26,178 nt of DNA from Bacteroides sp. CAG:530 (GTDB taxonomy: Bacteria; Bacteroidota; Bacteroidia; Bacteroidales; Bacteroidaceae), in assembly GCA_000434735.1 (NCBI GenBank), contig FR881181.1, forward strand, positions 1 to 26,178. Direction: 5' to 3'. Positions 8,185 through 16,863 of this stretch are shown here, piece after piece. The position numbers were made by a program, and so were the translations under genes. The first letter of the stretch is position 1. Each line of letters begins with the position of its first letter. The notes beneath the pieces are model-generated. The model did not search any database. It was not told the DNA's origin and was given only the letters and a program-made list of their open reading frames with translations.

Positions 8185-9849
8185 ATGATAAAAGGCAATA
8201 TGTTATCTGTTTTATTTGCGGCATGTATGATGGGGCTGGTGTCTTGTGGAATGTCACCTTCTCAACAGGCTGATATTAATGTTTCAAGTGGTGAAATTAT
8301 TGCATCTGCAGACACTGGAATTGTTGATCTGGAATCGGGGAAAGTTGCCGGTTATCTGGAAAATGGCATTTATATTTATAAAGGTATTCCGTATGCCAAG
8401 GCCGAACGATTCATGGCACCGGTTGCTCCTGATAAATGGGAGGGTATCCGTAGTAGCCGTGCCTATGGCCCGACTTGTCCCCAAGGGAAACGTGCCGGAT
8501 GGGGAAATGATGAAATAGCTTTCGCATTCGATTGGGATGACGGTTATCCTGGTCAAGATTGCTTGCGCGCAAATGTATGGACTCCGGGAGTCAATGACGG
8601 TAAGAAGCGTCCGGTAATGGTGTGGCTGCATGGTGGTGGATACTCTACCGGTTCTGGACAAGAATTGCCTTCGTATGACGGAACTAATCTGGCAAAGAAA
8701 GGTGATGTGGTCGTTGTGACCTTGAATCATCGTTTGAATGTATTGGGCTTTTTAGATCTGTCCCAGTTTGGAGACAAATATGCAAATTCTGGTAATGTAG
8801 GTTTGCTCGACCTTGTTGCGGCTCTTCAATGGGTTAACCGAAATATCGCTGCATTTGGTGGTGATGCTGGCAATGTCACCATCTTCGGGCAGTCTGGTGG
8901 TGGCGGCAAGGTTTCTACCTTGCTTGCCACTCCTTCTGCCAAAGGACTTTTTCATAAGGCGATTGTACAGAGTGGTTCTATGCTTCGGACAATGGTAGCG
9001 GAAGATTCTCGTCGTATAGGTGCAGAAACAGTAAAAGCTTTAGGACTGACTAAAGCTACTATAGACAAAATTAAAGATATTCCATATGAACAATTACTGG
9101 CTGCAGGAGAAAGCGCTATTGCTACTGTACGTAAGGAAAAGGAAGCTGAAGCAAAAGGTATTTCTAGCTTTATCTTTGGATGGGCTCCCGTAGTTGATGG
9201 AATCATATTGCCTAATCAGCCATTTGATTCTAAAGCTCCAGAAATATCAAAAGAGATTCCGATGCTGATAGGAACAACGAAGCATGAATTCACCATGACA
9301 ACCTATGTCCCGGCAATGCGTAATATCAGCAAAGAGGAAGCTGTGGAAATCTTGAAGAATAAATATGGCGAACGGGCAGAGGAATTTATAGCAGCTTGTG
9401 AAAAAGCATATCCAGGGTGTTTGCCTAAAGATTTATTGGATATTGATGTAACATTCCGCCCAAATGCAGTGGAACAAGCCAAGATAAAATCTGCCCAGAA
9501 AGGAGCTCCTGTTTATATGTATATGTTTGCATGGGAATCACCTGTTATGGATGGTATTTTGAGAAGCACTCATTGTATGGAAATTCCTTTTGTATTTAAT
9601 AATGTAGTCCGTCATGCAAGTATGACCGGAGGTGGTTCTTCTGCTTGTGTGTTAGGTGACAAGATGAGCAGAGCTTGGATTAATTTTGCTAAAACAGGAA
9701 ATCCTAATGTGGAAGGGTTGCCAACGTGGGATGTATTCACGCCGGAGAACGGTGCATTAATGATGTTTAATGATGTTTGTGAGATGAAATATAACCATGA
9801 TCAGGATTTGATGAATTTTATTCATGACTTCCCGGTCAGAGGCTTTTAA
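8185..9849 (+). CDS. Type B carboxylesterase lipoprotein
   Basis: The 554-residue product starts at ATG 8185, chosen over the upstream TTG at 8155 because it places a lipoprotein signal peptide at the N-terminus (lipobox LVSC, C21). The domain is a classic type B carboxylesterase/lipase: DCLRANVWTP, oxyanion hole GGG in LHGGGYSTG (150-157), nucleophile S237 in FGQSGGG, acid E368 in GTTKHEF, and H463 in STHCMEIPF. Length is normal for the family (500-560). It hydrolyses carboxylic esters, probably at the cell surface or outer-membrane periplasmic face. It is the first gene of the core operon, 36 bp before SusC, behind the putative HTCS operator. A carboxylesterase leading such an operon points to an acylated substrate. 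The natural ester is unknown. Confidence 0.9.
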   Translation: MIKGNMLSVLFAACMMGLVSCGMSPSQQADINVSSGEIIASADTGIVDLESGKVAGYLENGIYIYKGIPYAKAERFMAPVAPDKWEGIRSSRAYGPTCPQGKRAGWGNDEIAFAFDWDDGYPGQDCLRANVWTPGVNDGKKRPVMVWLHGGGYSTGSGQELPSYDGTNLAKKGDVVVVTLNHRLNVLGFLDLSQFGDKYANSGNVGLLDLVAALQWVNRNIAAFGGDAGNVTIFGQSGGGGKVSTLLATPSAKGLFHKAIVQSGSMLRTMVAEDSRRIGAETVKALGLTKATIDKIKDIPYEQLLAAGESAIATVRKEKEAEAKGISSFIFGWAPVVDGIILPNQPFDSKAPEISKEIPMLIGTTKHEFTMTTYVPAMRNISKEEAVEILKNKYGERAEEFIAACEKAYPGCLPKDLLDIDVTFRPNAVEQAKIKSAQKGAPVYMYMFAWESPVMDGILRSTHCMEIPFVFNNVVRHASMTGGGSSACVLGDKMSRAWINFAKTGNPNVEGLPTWDVFTPENGALMMFNDVCEMKYNHDQDLMNFIHDFPVRGF

Positions 9850-9885
9850 ATAAGACATTATCTACTAACCTTAATATTAATTTTT

Positions 9886-12800
9886 ATGAAAATGAAAAAG
9901 ATGAAGAGACACACAGGTCTAAGAAAGGTTATGCTAATGCTTACCTTTTTATTCATATGCGTATCTTACGCATGGTGTCAGCAATTGAAGAAAGTTTCTG
10001 GTAAAATTGTTGATGATCTGAAAGTACCAATGATTGGAGTAAGTGTCATAGAGAAGGGAACTTCTAATGGGGTTATTTCCGATCTGGATGGTAATTATGA
10101 GTTGCAGGTAAAAGAAGGTGCAACCATTGTTTTTTCTTATGTCGGTTATGTCACTCAAGAAAAGAAAGTAACCGCTAATATTATAAATATAACCATGAAA
10201 GAAGATTCCAAGACTTTGGATGAAGTAGTGGTTGTAGGTTATGGTGTACAAAGAAAGAGTGACTTGACTGGAGCTATTTCTTCAGTAAAGACCGAAGACA
10301 TTGAGAATCGTTCTATAACTCGTGCTGAAGAAGCGTTGCAGGGTAAGACTGCCGGTGTACAGCTGGTTTCTACTACCGCACAGCCAGGTACATCACCAAC
10401 TATCCGTATCCGTGGTTTTTCTTCCAATGGTACATCTGACCCTCTTTATGTTGTCGATGGCTTGATTGTTTCTGATTTAAGTGCAGTCGATCCGAACAAC
10501 ATTAAGAGTATGGAAGTTTTGAAAGATGCTGCATCTGCAGCCATTTATGGTGCACAGGCAGGTAATGGTGTAGTATTGATTACCACTAAGAGTGGAAGTA
10601 TGGGTAAAAGTAGTATTTCATACGATTTCCAATATTCAATAAGTAGCTTAGCGCGCAAGCCGGAGGTACTTACTTCACAGGAGTATTTGCAGCAGAAAAT
10701 GGAAGAAGATCCTACATTCACGGAAAAAAATGTGCAAGAATTGATAGATAATGGAACTTGGGATGGGAAATCATCTACAGATTGGTATGATGTAGCTTTC
10801 AATCCGTCATCAACATCCCATCATACAGTGAACTTCCAAGGAGCTAATGATAGAGGATCATTCTTCTTGTCTTTAAACAATCTGTATGACAATGGTATTA
10901 TCCGTGAAAACTGAGATACTTACAAAAGATTGTCAGTCATGCTGAATGCGGATTACAAGATCAAACCTTGGCTGAAGGTTGGTGTTACAGCAAATTTTGC
11001 CAATTATACAAGCAAAATGATTAGTGACGGAAGTGGTGGAACTTCATATGTCAGTATGATTGCTACAGTCTTTACATTGGCTCCTTATATTGCCGATACT
11101 TACAGTCCGAGTGCTCTTCCAAAACCTATGGAGGCACTTATAGCTAATGGCTTTACATTGTTGCGTAATCCCAACGGTGACTACTATAGTTGTATGGGTA
11201 CAATGGAACAAGTACACCCCATGGTAGCTATCCGCACGGCAGACAAGAAAAATACGGGTAATAGCTTAATGGGTACTCTTTATGGTAATTTTACACCATT
11301 CAAGAATTTTACATTTACTACAAGATTAGGTTATAGAATTGCTAATGATAATACTTATGTCCATAATAATTTATATTATGGTTCTGCATCAGCCTCAAAT
11401 AAAGATAGAAATGGAGTTACTCGTACCAATACTTCAACTAACTATTATCAATGGGAAAACTTTGCCAACTATAATGCTACTCTTGCAGAGAAACATAATT
11501 TATCAGCTATGTTAGGTATGTCATATAGTCAGTCAGATATAACCTATGTTTCTGCTGGGGTTGATAAAATTGCAAAAGATGATAATTTATATGCTGATGT
11601 AAACTTTCCGGCTGGGGATGCAGTAAAATCTGTTAACGGTATTAATAACATTTATCGTAAGTTATCGTACTTCGGTCGTTTAAGTTATGATTACAAGAAT
11701 CGTTATATAGCGCAATTCTCTATGCGTGCCGATGCTGCTGATTCTTCTATTCTTCCAGAAAATAATCGTTGGGGATATTTCCCGTCAGCTTCGTTAGGAT
11801 GGACTATTTCTAATGAAGAGTTTTTTAAGAATCACAACAATACGCCTATTACATTCTTGAAACTTAGAGGAAGCTGGGGGCAAAATGGTAGTACAAGTAA
11901 CCTAAGTGGCTATAAATACTCAAATGCCTTGATTACAAATGCTGCAGGTTATTCATTCAGCAGCAATCAGTTTATTTATACAACATCGGCACAACCTTCT
12001 CAGTTATATAACCCCGATTTGAAATGGGAGACTTCGGAGCAGCTGAATATCGGTGTTGATTTGAGAGCCTTTAATGACCGGTTTACATTTGGAATGGACT
12101 GGTATAATAAAAAGACAAAAGACTTGATTGTTTCCAACATCATCATTCCATTTGAAGCAGGAAACTCTGCAGCTCCGATGAATGCAGGTAATGTAGAGAA
12201 TAAAGGTTTTGAATTCGAATTAGGATGGAAAGACAATATCCGCGACTTTAACTATTCAATTTCTGCAAACTTGGCAACGTTGAAGAATGAGGTAACTTAT
12301 TTGGATCCTCATGTAAGCGGTGGTCGTATCGAGGGCTCGACAACAATGGCTTCTAACGGATCGTTTTCAGCTTTTGAAGAAGGTTATCCTGTCTGGTATT
12401 TTAGAGGTTATCAGGTAGATCATTTGGATGAAAAAGGAAATCCAGTATTCAGAGACAATGATAAGAATGGTGTTATTGATGCAAGTGACAAGGCTATGAT
12501 TGGAAAACCGATGCCTGATTTCACTTATGGTGTGACTCTTACTGCAAATTATAAGAATTTCGACTTGTTGGTGTTTGGTAATGGTTCTGTTGGAAATGAT
12601 GTATTCATGTCTTATAGTTATAACCATATTTTTTATCCTTTGAAAGAAATATATGACCAACGATGGACTCCAGACGGCAGTACTAATCGTAAATATGCAC
12701 GTCCTCAATTAACTAATGCTGATAAATATGGGTTGTCGGATGCTTATATTTTTGATGGTTCATATTTCCGTATCAAGCAGATTCAATTGGGTTATACATT

Positions 12801-12996
12801 CCCGAAGAAATTGATCAAACATGCTTTGCTGGAGAATGTTAGAGTTTATGCATCATTGGATAATTTCTTTTTGTTTACCAAATATCCAGGCTTGGATCCA
12901 GAGGTTTCATCAACTTCTACTAGTGGTATGGGAGTTGACTATGGTAATTATCCAACAACTAAGAAAGTTGTATTCGGTTTATCTGTTACATTTTAA
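9886..12996 (+). pseudogene. susC-like: SusC-like TonB-dependent outer-membrane transporter, interrupted by in-frame TGA
   Basis: The frame of 1036 sense positions is continuous except for TGA at 10912-10914 (codon 343). The two halves lie in the same frame with no shift. Domains: signal peptide (about 1-31), carboxypeptidase-regulatory-like domain (about 36-104), TonB box near LDEVVVVGYG (111-120), plug with the SusC signature YVVDGLIV...MEVLKDA (about 187-214), and a beta-barrel ending in aromatic VTF. The stop falls early in the barrel region, between NGIIREN and DTYKRLSV. The upstream product would contain signal and plug only, and a restart at 10930 (TTG) or 10939 (ATG) would give a barrel without a signal peptide. 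Neither should be functional. A nonsense change such as CGA to TGA, a sequencing error, or readthrough would all fit. The SusD gene follows by 11 bp. Confidence 0.9.
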
Positions 12997-13007
12997 ATAG
13001 AAATAGT

Positions 13008-14684
13008 ATGATGAAAAAATATATTTATTTAGGATTGTTGTCTGGGGCATTGTCTTGTTCAATTTCTTCATGTGATGTCGATCTATTGGACATTCCTCAG
13101 CAAGGTGTTACAAGTGAAGAAACATTCTATAAAACGGATGAAGATTGTGAAGAAGCTATGGCTGCTGTATATAGTTCATGGAGAAAAGCTTACTCTGGTG
13201 GTTTTAGAGGTGCAGCCCAATATGCAAATGGTTTTTTTATAAAGAATTTGATGGCTGATGATTTTAATACAGGGGGTACTCGTTCGGACCAGACTTATGC
13301 ACAGGAAATCTATGAAAGTGCCATTACTGCTACTAATGGTTGGATTGAGGCTTATTACAAACAACTCTATTCTACCATTTATTTGTGTAATCTGATTTTG
13401 GAAAAATTTAATCCGGAAGATAGTCCGATTAAGGCTAGAAATGTAGCAGAAGCTAAATTCTATAGAGCCTTATGCCATTTTGAATTAACAACATTATGGG
13501 GCACCCCTCCAAAAGTTGATAAAGTCTTGAAATCAACGGAAGAATATAAAGTGTCGAATTCTGCTCAGGAAGATTTATGGACGTTCATTGAAACGGACTT
13601 GAAGGAAGCGATCGCTTCAGGCAGCCTTACCTCCAAAGTAAATATGGATGATAAAGATGGAAGTACACGTGCTACTTTAGAAGCGGCAGAGGCTATGTTA
13701 GGGAAGGTCTATTTGTATTTGGGCAAGTACAATGAGGCAAAAAGTATGTTTGAAAAAGTTATCAGTTCAAAAAAATATGGTCTAGAAAGCGATATTAGTA
13801 TATTATATCATACAGCTGGTAATGGTAGCAAAGAATATGTTTTGCAGTGTGTGAGACATTATGATCAGTCGAATATGTATTCACAAGGTGGTTGGTTTGG
13901 CATTCTTGCAAACTGGGCGTTTGGCTATGGGTTTATAGCAGGTCCTGATGCAACTAAACATTTTAACTTTAACTCCACAAGTGGGTATAGTTATTTTAAT
14001 CCATCAAAATCTCTATATGATGCTTATGTGGCAGAGGAAGGAGAGAATGGTTATCGTCTGAATAGTTGGATTAAAACATGGAAACAAGTAGTGGCTATGA
14101 ATATAGCTCTTAATTCAGCAACTAGTCGTTATGGAAATGAAGGTTATTTCCGTTTAAAGTGGTTAGCTAGTCGGGATGATGAGAATGTTGCCTATTGGTG
14201 CGGTAATCAGAGTTGTACACCAGTTATGAGATATGCAGATGTCTTGCTGATGATGGCTGAAGCATGTGTGCAGACAGGGGATCAGGCCAAAGCTGATGAA
14301 TGTGTGAAAATTGTTAGAGACAGGGCTAGATTGCCAAAGAAGTCAGGAGTTACTTTGGATGATGTGAAGTTGGAGAGACGTCTGGAATTGTCTATGGAAG
14401 GAGTTCGTTTCCAAGACCTGAAGCGTTGGGGGGATGCGTCTACGGTATTGGCAAACAAAGGGAAAAAACTACCTACATTTTATATTACTCCTGATGGGAA
14501 TAATGATATATCAACAGCAGAAGGTATTTATAATGCCAAATATACTACTAAATTATCCTATATTGATAATGAAAAAGCAGCTGCAGGGTGGACCCCTAAT
14601 TGCGATGAATATTTACCATTTCCGGAAAATGAATTGGAAGTGAATCCAAATATCAAACAAAATCCGGGTTATGGAGGTAACTAA
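13008..14684 (+). CDS. susD-like: SusD-like (RagB/SusD) substrate-binding lipoprotein
   Basis: The 558-residue protein has a lipoprotein signal peptide ending in ISSC (C22), followed by the usual acidic start DVDLLDIPQQG. The N-terminal RagB/SusD helical region (EETFYKTDEDCEEAMAAVYSSW) and C-terminal family signature regions (YADVLLMMAEA, ERRLELSMEGVRFQDLKRWG) are intact, and the tail EVNPNIKQNPGY is typical. It caps the SusC transporter at the cell surface and captures substrate. It starts 11 bp after the SusC stop, so the two are co-transcribed. A premature stop in SusC could reduce its expression through polarity, although its own reading frame is undamaged. Confidence 0.95.
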   Translation: MMKKYIYLGLLSGALSCSISSCDVDLLDIPQQGVTSEETFYKTDEDCEEAMAAVYSSWRKAYSGGFRGAAQYANGFFIKNLMADDFNTGGTRSDQTYAQEIYESAITATNGWIEAYYKQLYSTIYLCNLILEKFNPEDSPIKARNVAEAKFYRALCHFELTTLWGTPPKVDKVLKSTEEYKVSNSAQEDLWTFIETDLKEAIASGSLTSKVNMDDKDGSTRATLEAAEAMLGKVYLYLGKYNEAKSMFEKVISSKKYGLESDISILYHTAGNGSKEYVLQCVRHYDQSNMYSQGGWFGILANWAFGYGFIAGPDATKHFNFNSTSGYSYFNPSKSLYDAYVAEEGENGYRLNSWIKTWKQVVAMNIALNSATSRYGNEGYFRLKWLASRDDENVAYWCGNQSCTPVMRYADVLLMMAEACVQTGDQAKADECVKIVRDRARLPKKSGVTLDDVKLERRLELSMEGVRFQDLKRWGDASTVLANKGKKLPTFYITPDGNNDISTAEGIYNAKYTTKLSYIDNEKAAAGWTPNCDEYLPFPENELEVNPNIKQNPGYGGN

Positions 14685-14695
14685 TTAAATAAAAT

Positions 14696-14744
14696 TCATA
14701 TATTGTCCGGTATATAATCAATTATATACAAGGACAATATATGA
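14696..14744. repeat. 49 bp near-perfect palindrome between SusD and MBL genes
   Basis: The outer arms 14696-14708 and 14732-14744 (13 bp, TCATATATTGTCC and its complement) are perfect. The inner arms 14710-14718 and 14721-14729 (9 bp) are also perfect, around a 2 nt CA loop. Only 1 base on one side and 2 on the other are unpaired. It is AT-rich and not followed by a clean T-tract (GTGTTTTG), so it may be an attenuator, an RNA-stability hairpin, or a palindromic protein site controlling the downstream genes. Confidence 0.85.
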
Positions 14745-14767
14745 GTGTTTTGTAAAAAGAATATTAT

Positions 14768-15604
14768 ATGATGAGAATTCTCTGTTTATTTGTTTTTGTA
14801 CTTTGTAATATGGGTGCTTTTTCTCAGGTCGTGTTTCAAAATGATGAAGTAAAAGTGTCTGTTCTGAAAGATAAGACTTATGTATTTGAAACATGGGATT
14901 ATACAACCATGTATTTACTGGAAGGTGATGACAAAGCAATCTTGATTGATACCGGAACAAAATGTGCAGATCTTGATAAGATTGTAAAAAGAGTAACTAA
15001 TAAGCCGTTTGAAGTTGTTGTAACCCATGCTCATCCAGACCATGCTGGCTGTATCGGTTATTTTGATGAAGTATGGATTCATCCATATGACAGTGTTTTG
15101 ATAAGTGAGTATTGTAAAGATTATAAAGGGAAAATACTCGATTTAAGTGATGGGCAGGTCTTTGACTTAGGAAATCGTAAGCTTGAGGTGGCATTGATGC
15201 CTGGTCATACTCCCGGTTCAGTCGTTTTGTTAGATAAAGCTCAAGGAGATTGCTATTCTGGTGATGCCTTTGGCTCTGGTGAGGTTTGGTTGCAGTGTGT
15301 GCCGATGTCACCATTTTCAATCTTTAATCAGTCATGTCTGAAAATAGAAAAGATGATGCTTGATGGTACTATCTCTAAAATCTGGTGCGGACATTATCCA
15401 TACTTTAAATCCTTTTTGGGGGTAGAATATATTCAGAAGATGATTGCTTTATCTAGAAGATTGATGAATGGAGATCAAAAAGGAGCAGTAGTTTATACTA
15501 ATCGAGCTATTCCTCAGCCTCCTACAACTCGTAAATTGTCGGATGGTTTTGCCATGATTGTATATGATATATGTAATGTCCCGACAAATTCTTCTGTGAA
15601 GTAA
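14768..15604 (+). CDS. Exported metallo-beta-lactamase-fold hydrolase
   Basis: The 278-residue protein has a signal peptide (1 to about 19, cleaving after AFS). The MBL-fold zinc ligands are complete: H87, H89, D91 and H92 in THAHPDHAG, H147 in PGHTPGS, D166 in SGDAFG, and H209 in WCGHY. Enzymes of this fold hydrolyse lactones, thioesters, phosphodiesters, beta-lactams and other bonds; the local context favours an ester, lactone or similar linkage on the imported compound. It lies 83 bp after SusD, beyond a strong palindrome, and 48 bp before the CE1-like gene. An antibiotic-resistance role is not supported by the context. The active-site residues are clear but the substrate is not. Confidence 0.85.
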   Translation: MMRILCLFVFVLCNMGAFSQVVFQNDEVKVSVLKDKTYVFETWDYTTMYLLEGDDKAILIDTGTKCADLDKIVKRVTNKPFEVVVTHAHPDHAGCIGYFDEVWIHPYDSVLISEYCKDYKGKILDLSDGQVFDLGNRKLEVALMPGHTPGSVVLLDKAQGDCYSGDAFGSGEVWLQCVPMSPFSIFNQSCLKIEKMMLDGTISKIWCGHYPYFKSFLGVEYIQKMIALSRRLMNGDQKGAVVYTNRAIPQPPTTRKLSDGFAMIVYDICNVPTNSSVK

Positions 15605-15652
15605 GTTTAGACGTTACGTTGACTTGTCTAGATTTTATAAAATATAAGAATT

Positions 15653-16852
15653 ATGAAAAAGTTTTTTTTATTATTGGGGTGTTTGTTGACATGTACATGG
15701 TCGTATGCTCAACAGGCGTTGTGGGGAGCTGGTGATATTGTGTCTCCGCAAGTTAACAAAGACCATACTGTAACTTTCCGTATTCACGCACCGAAAGCTT
15801 CGAAAGTAGAAGTGGAAGGTGACTTCTTGCCGACGCGCAAGTTCGAAACTCCGTTCGGAGTGATGGAAGGACCGGGTAGAGCGGCTTTGACAGAAGGGAA
15901 GAACGGGGTTTGGGAATTCACGACGGAAGCACTCCCAAGTGAAATGTATTCTTATTCTTTCTATGTAAACGACATGAAGATGACCGACCCGAGCAATGTT
16001 TACCAGAATCGTGATATCGCTACCATCACCAATTATTTTCTTGTTGATGGAGGTCAGGCTGACAACTATATTGTGCAGGATGTTCCTCATGGAAATGTGG
16101 CGAAAGTCTGGTATGATAGTCCGGGACTGGATATGACACGCCGCATGACTATCTATACACCTGCAGGTTATGAAAAGAGTGGCAAGAAATATCCGGTGCT
16201 TTACCTGCTTCATGGAGCCGGCGGTGATGAAAATGCCTGGGTGGAACAAGGCCGTGCCGCACAGATTCTCGATAACCTGATTGCTCAGGGTAAGGCAGAA
16301 CCGATGATTGTTGTAATGCCGAACGGTAACGGTGGTCAGCAAGCTGCTCCGGGTGAAGCGGCCGACGGTATGCCGAAACCACAGTTCATGAATCCGAAAA
16401 CGATGGACGGTGCTATCGAAAAGGCATTTCCGGATGTAATGAAGTACGTAGAAAAGAACTATCGTGTGAAGACCGACAAGAACAGTCGTGCAATCTGTGG
16501 CTTATCTATGGGAGGATTCCACTCTTTGTATATTTCTGCTTATTATCCGAACAAGTTCGGTTATGTAGGTCTTTTCTCTGCTGCTACCAGCAAGCAGGCT
16601 AGCAAGGAGGGCCAACTTTCTGACGTATATCAGAATCTGGAACAGAAATTGGCTGTACAATTTAAAAATGCGCCGAAACTGTATTGGATAGGTATTGGGA
16701 AGACCGATTTCCTGTATAAGGATAATCAGGAATATCGCAGTCTGCTCGACAAACATGGCTACAAATATACTTATATGGAAACAGATGGTGGTCATATCTG
16801 GCGCAACTGGCGTGTTTATCTGACTGAAATAACACCTTTGCTGTTTAAATAA
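15653..16852 (+). CDS. CE1-like exported esterase with N-terminal CBM48-like (E-set) domain
   Basis: The 399-residue protein begins with a signal peptide (1 to about 20, SYA-QQ). An E-set/CBM48-like immunoglobulin-fold domain follows (about 35-130, with TVTFRIHAPKASKVEVEGDF). An esterase-D/CE1-type alpha/beta-hydrolase domain comes next (about 150-399): LYLLHGAGGDENAW, nucleophile S285 in CGLSMGG, acid D352 in GIGKTDFL, and H381 in GGHIWRNW. The architecture matches Bacteroidetes feruloyl/acetyl-xylan-esterase-type enzymes, which remove hydroxycinnamoyl or acetyl groups from glycans. It is 11 bp upstream of the first GH3 gene, consistent with coupled de-esterification and glucoside hydrolysis. 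From here on, the coding sequence appears more GC-rich than the SusC-MBL segment. Confidence 0.88.
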   Translation: MKKFFLLLGCLLTCTWSYAQQALWGAGDIVSPQVNKDHTVTFRIHAPKASKVEVEGDFLPTRKFETPFGVMEGPGRAALTEGKNGVWEFTTEALPSEMYSYSFYVNDMKMTDPSNVYQNRDIATITNYFLVDGGQADNYIVQDVPHGNVAKVWYDSPGLDMTRRMTIYTPAGYEKSGKKYPVLYLLHGAGGDENAWVEQGRAAQILDNLIAQGKAEPMIVVMPNGNGGQQAAPGEAADGMPKPQFMNPKTMDGAIEKAFPDVMKYVEKNYRVKTDKNSRAICGLSMGGFHSLYISAYYPNKFGYVGLFSAATSKQASKEGQLSDVYQNLEQKLAVQFKNAPKLYWIGIGKTDFLYKDNQEYRSLLDKHGYKYTYMETDGGHIWRNWRVYLTEITPLLFK

Positions 16853-16863
16853 AATTTAATATC

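Noticed and set aside
10912..10914. TGA read as selenocysteine
   Set aside because: SusC proteins have no known catalytic Sec position here, and no clear insertion hairpin or selenium gene was noticed nearby.
14768..15604. Carbapenem-resistance metallo-beta-lactamase
   Set aside because: The fold and metal ligands are shared by many hydrolases, and its position inside a SusCD operon with esterases argues for a catabolic role.
15671..16342. Long antisense reading frame (223 codons) opposite the CE1-like gene
   Set aside because: It lies wholly inside a well-supported gene, has no recognisable domain, and reflects codon bias of the opposite strand. The same holds for the antisense frames in both GH3 and nagA genes.
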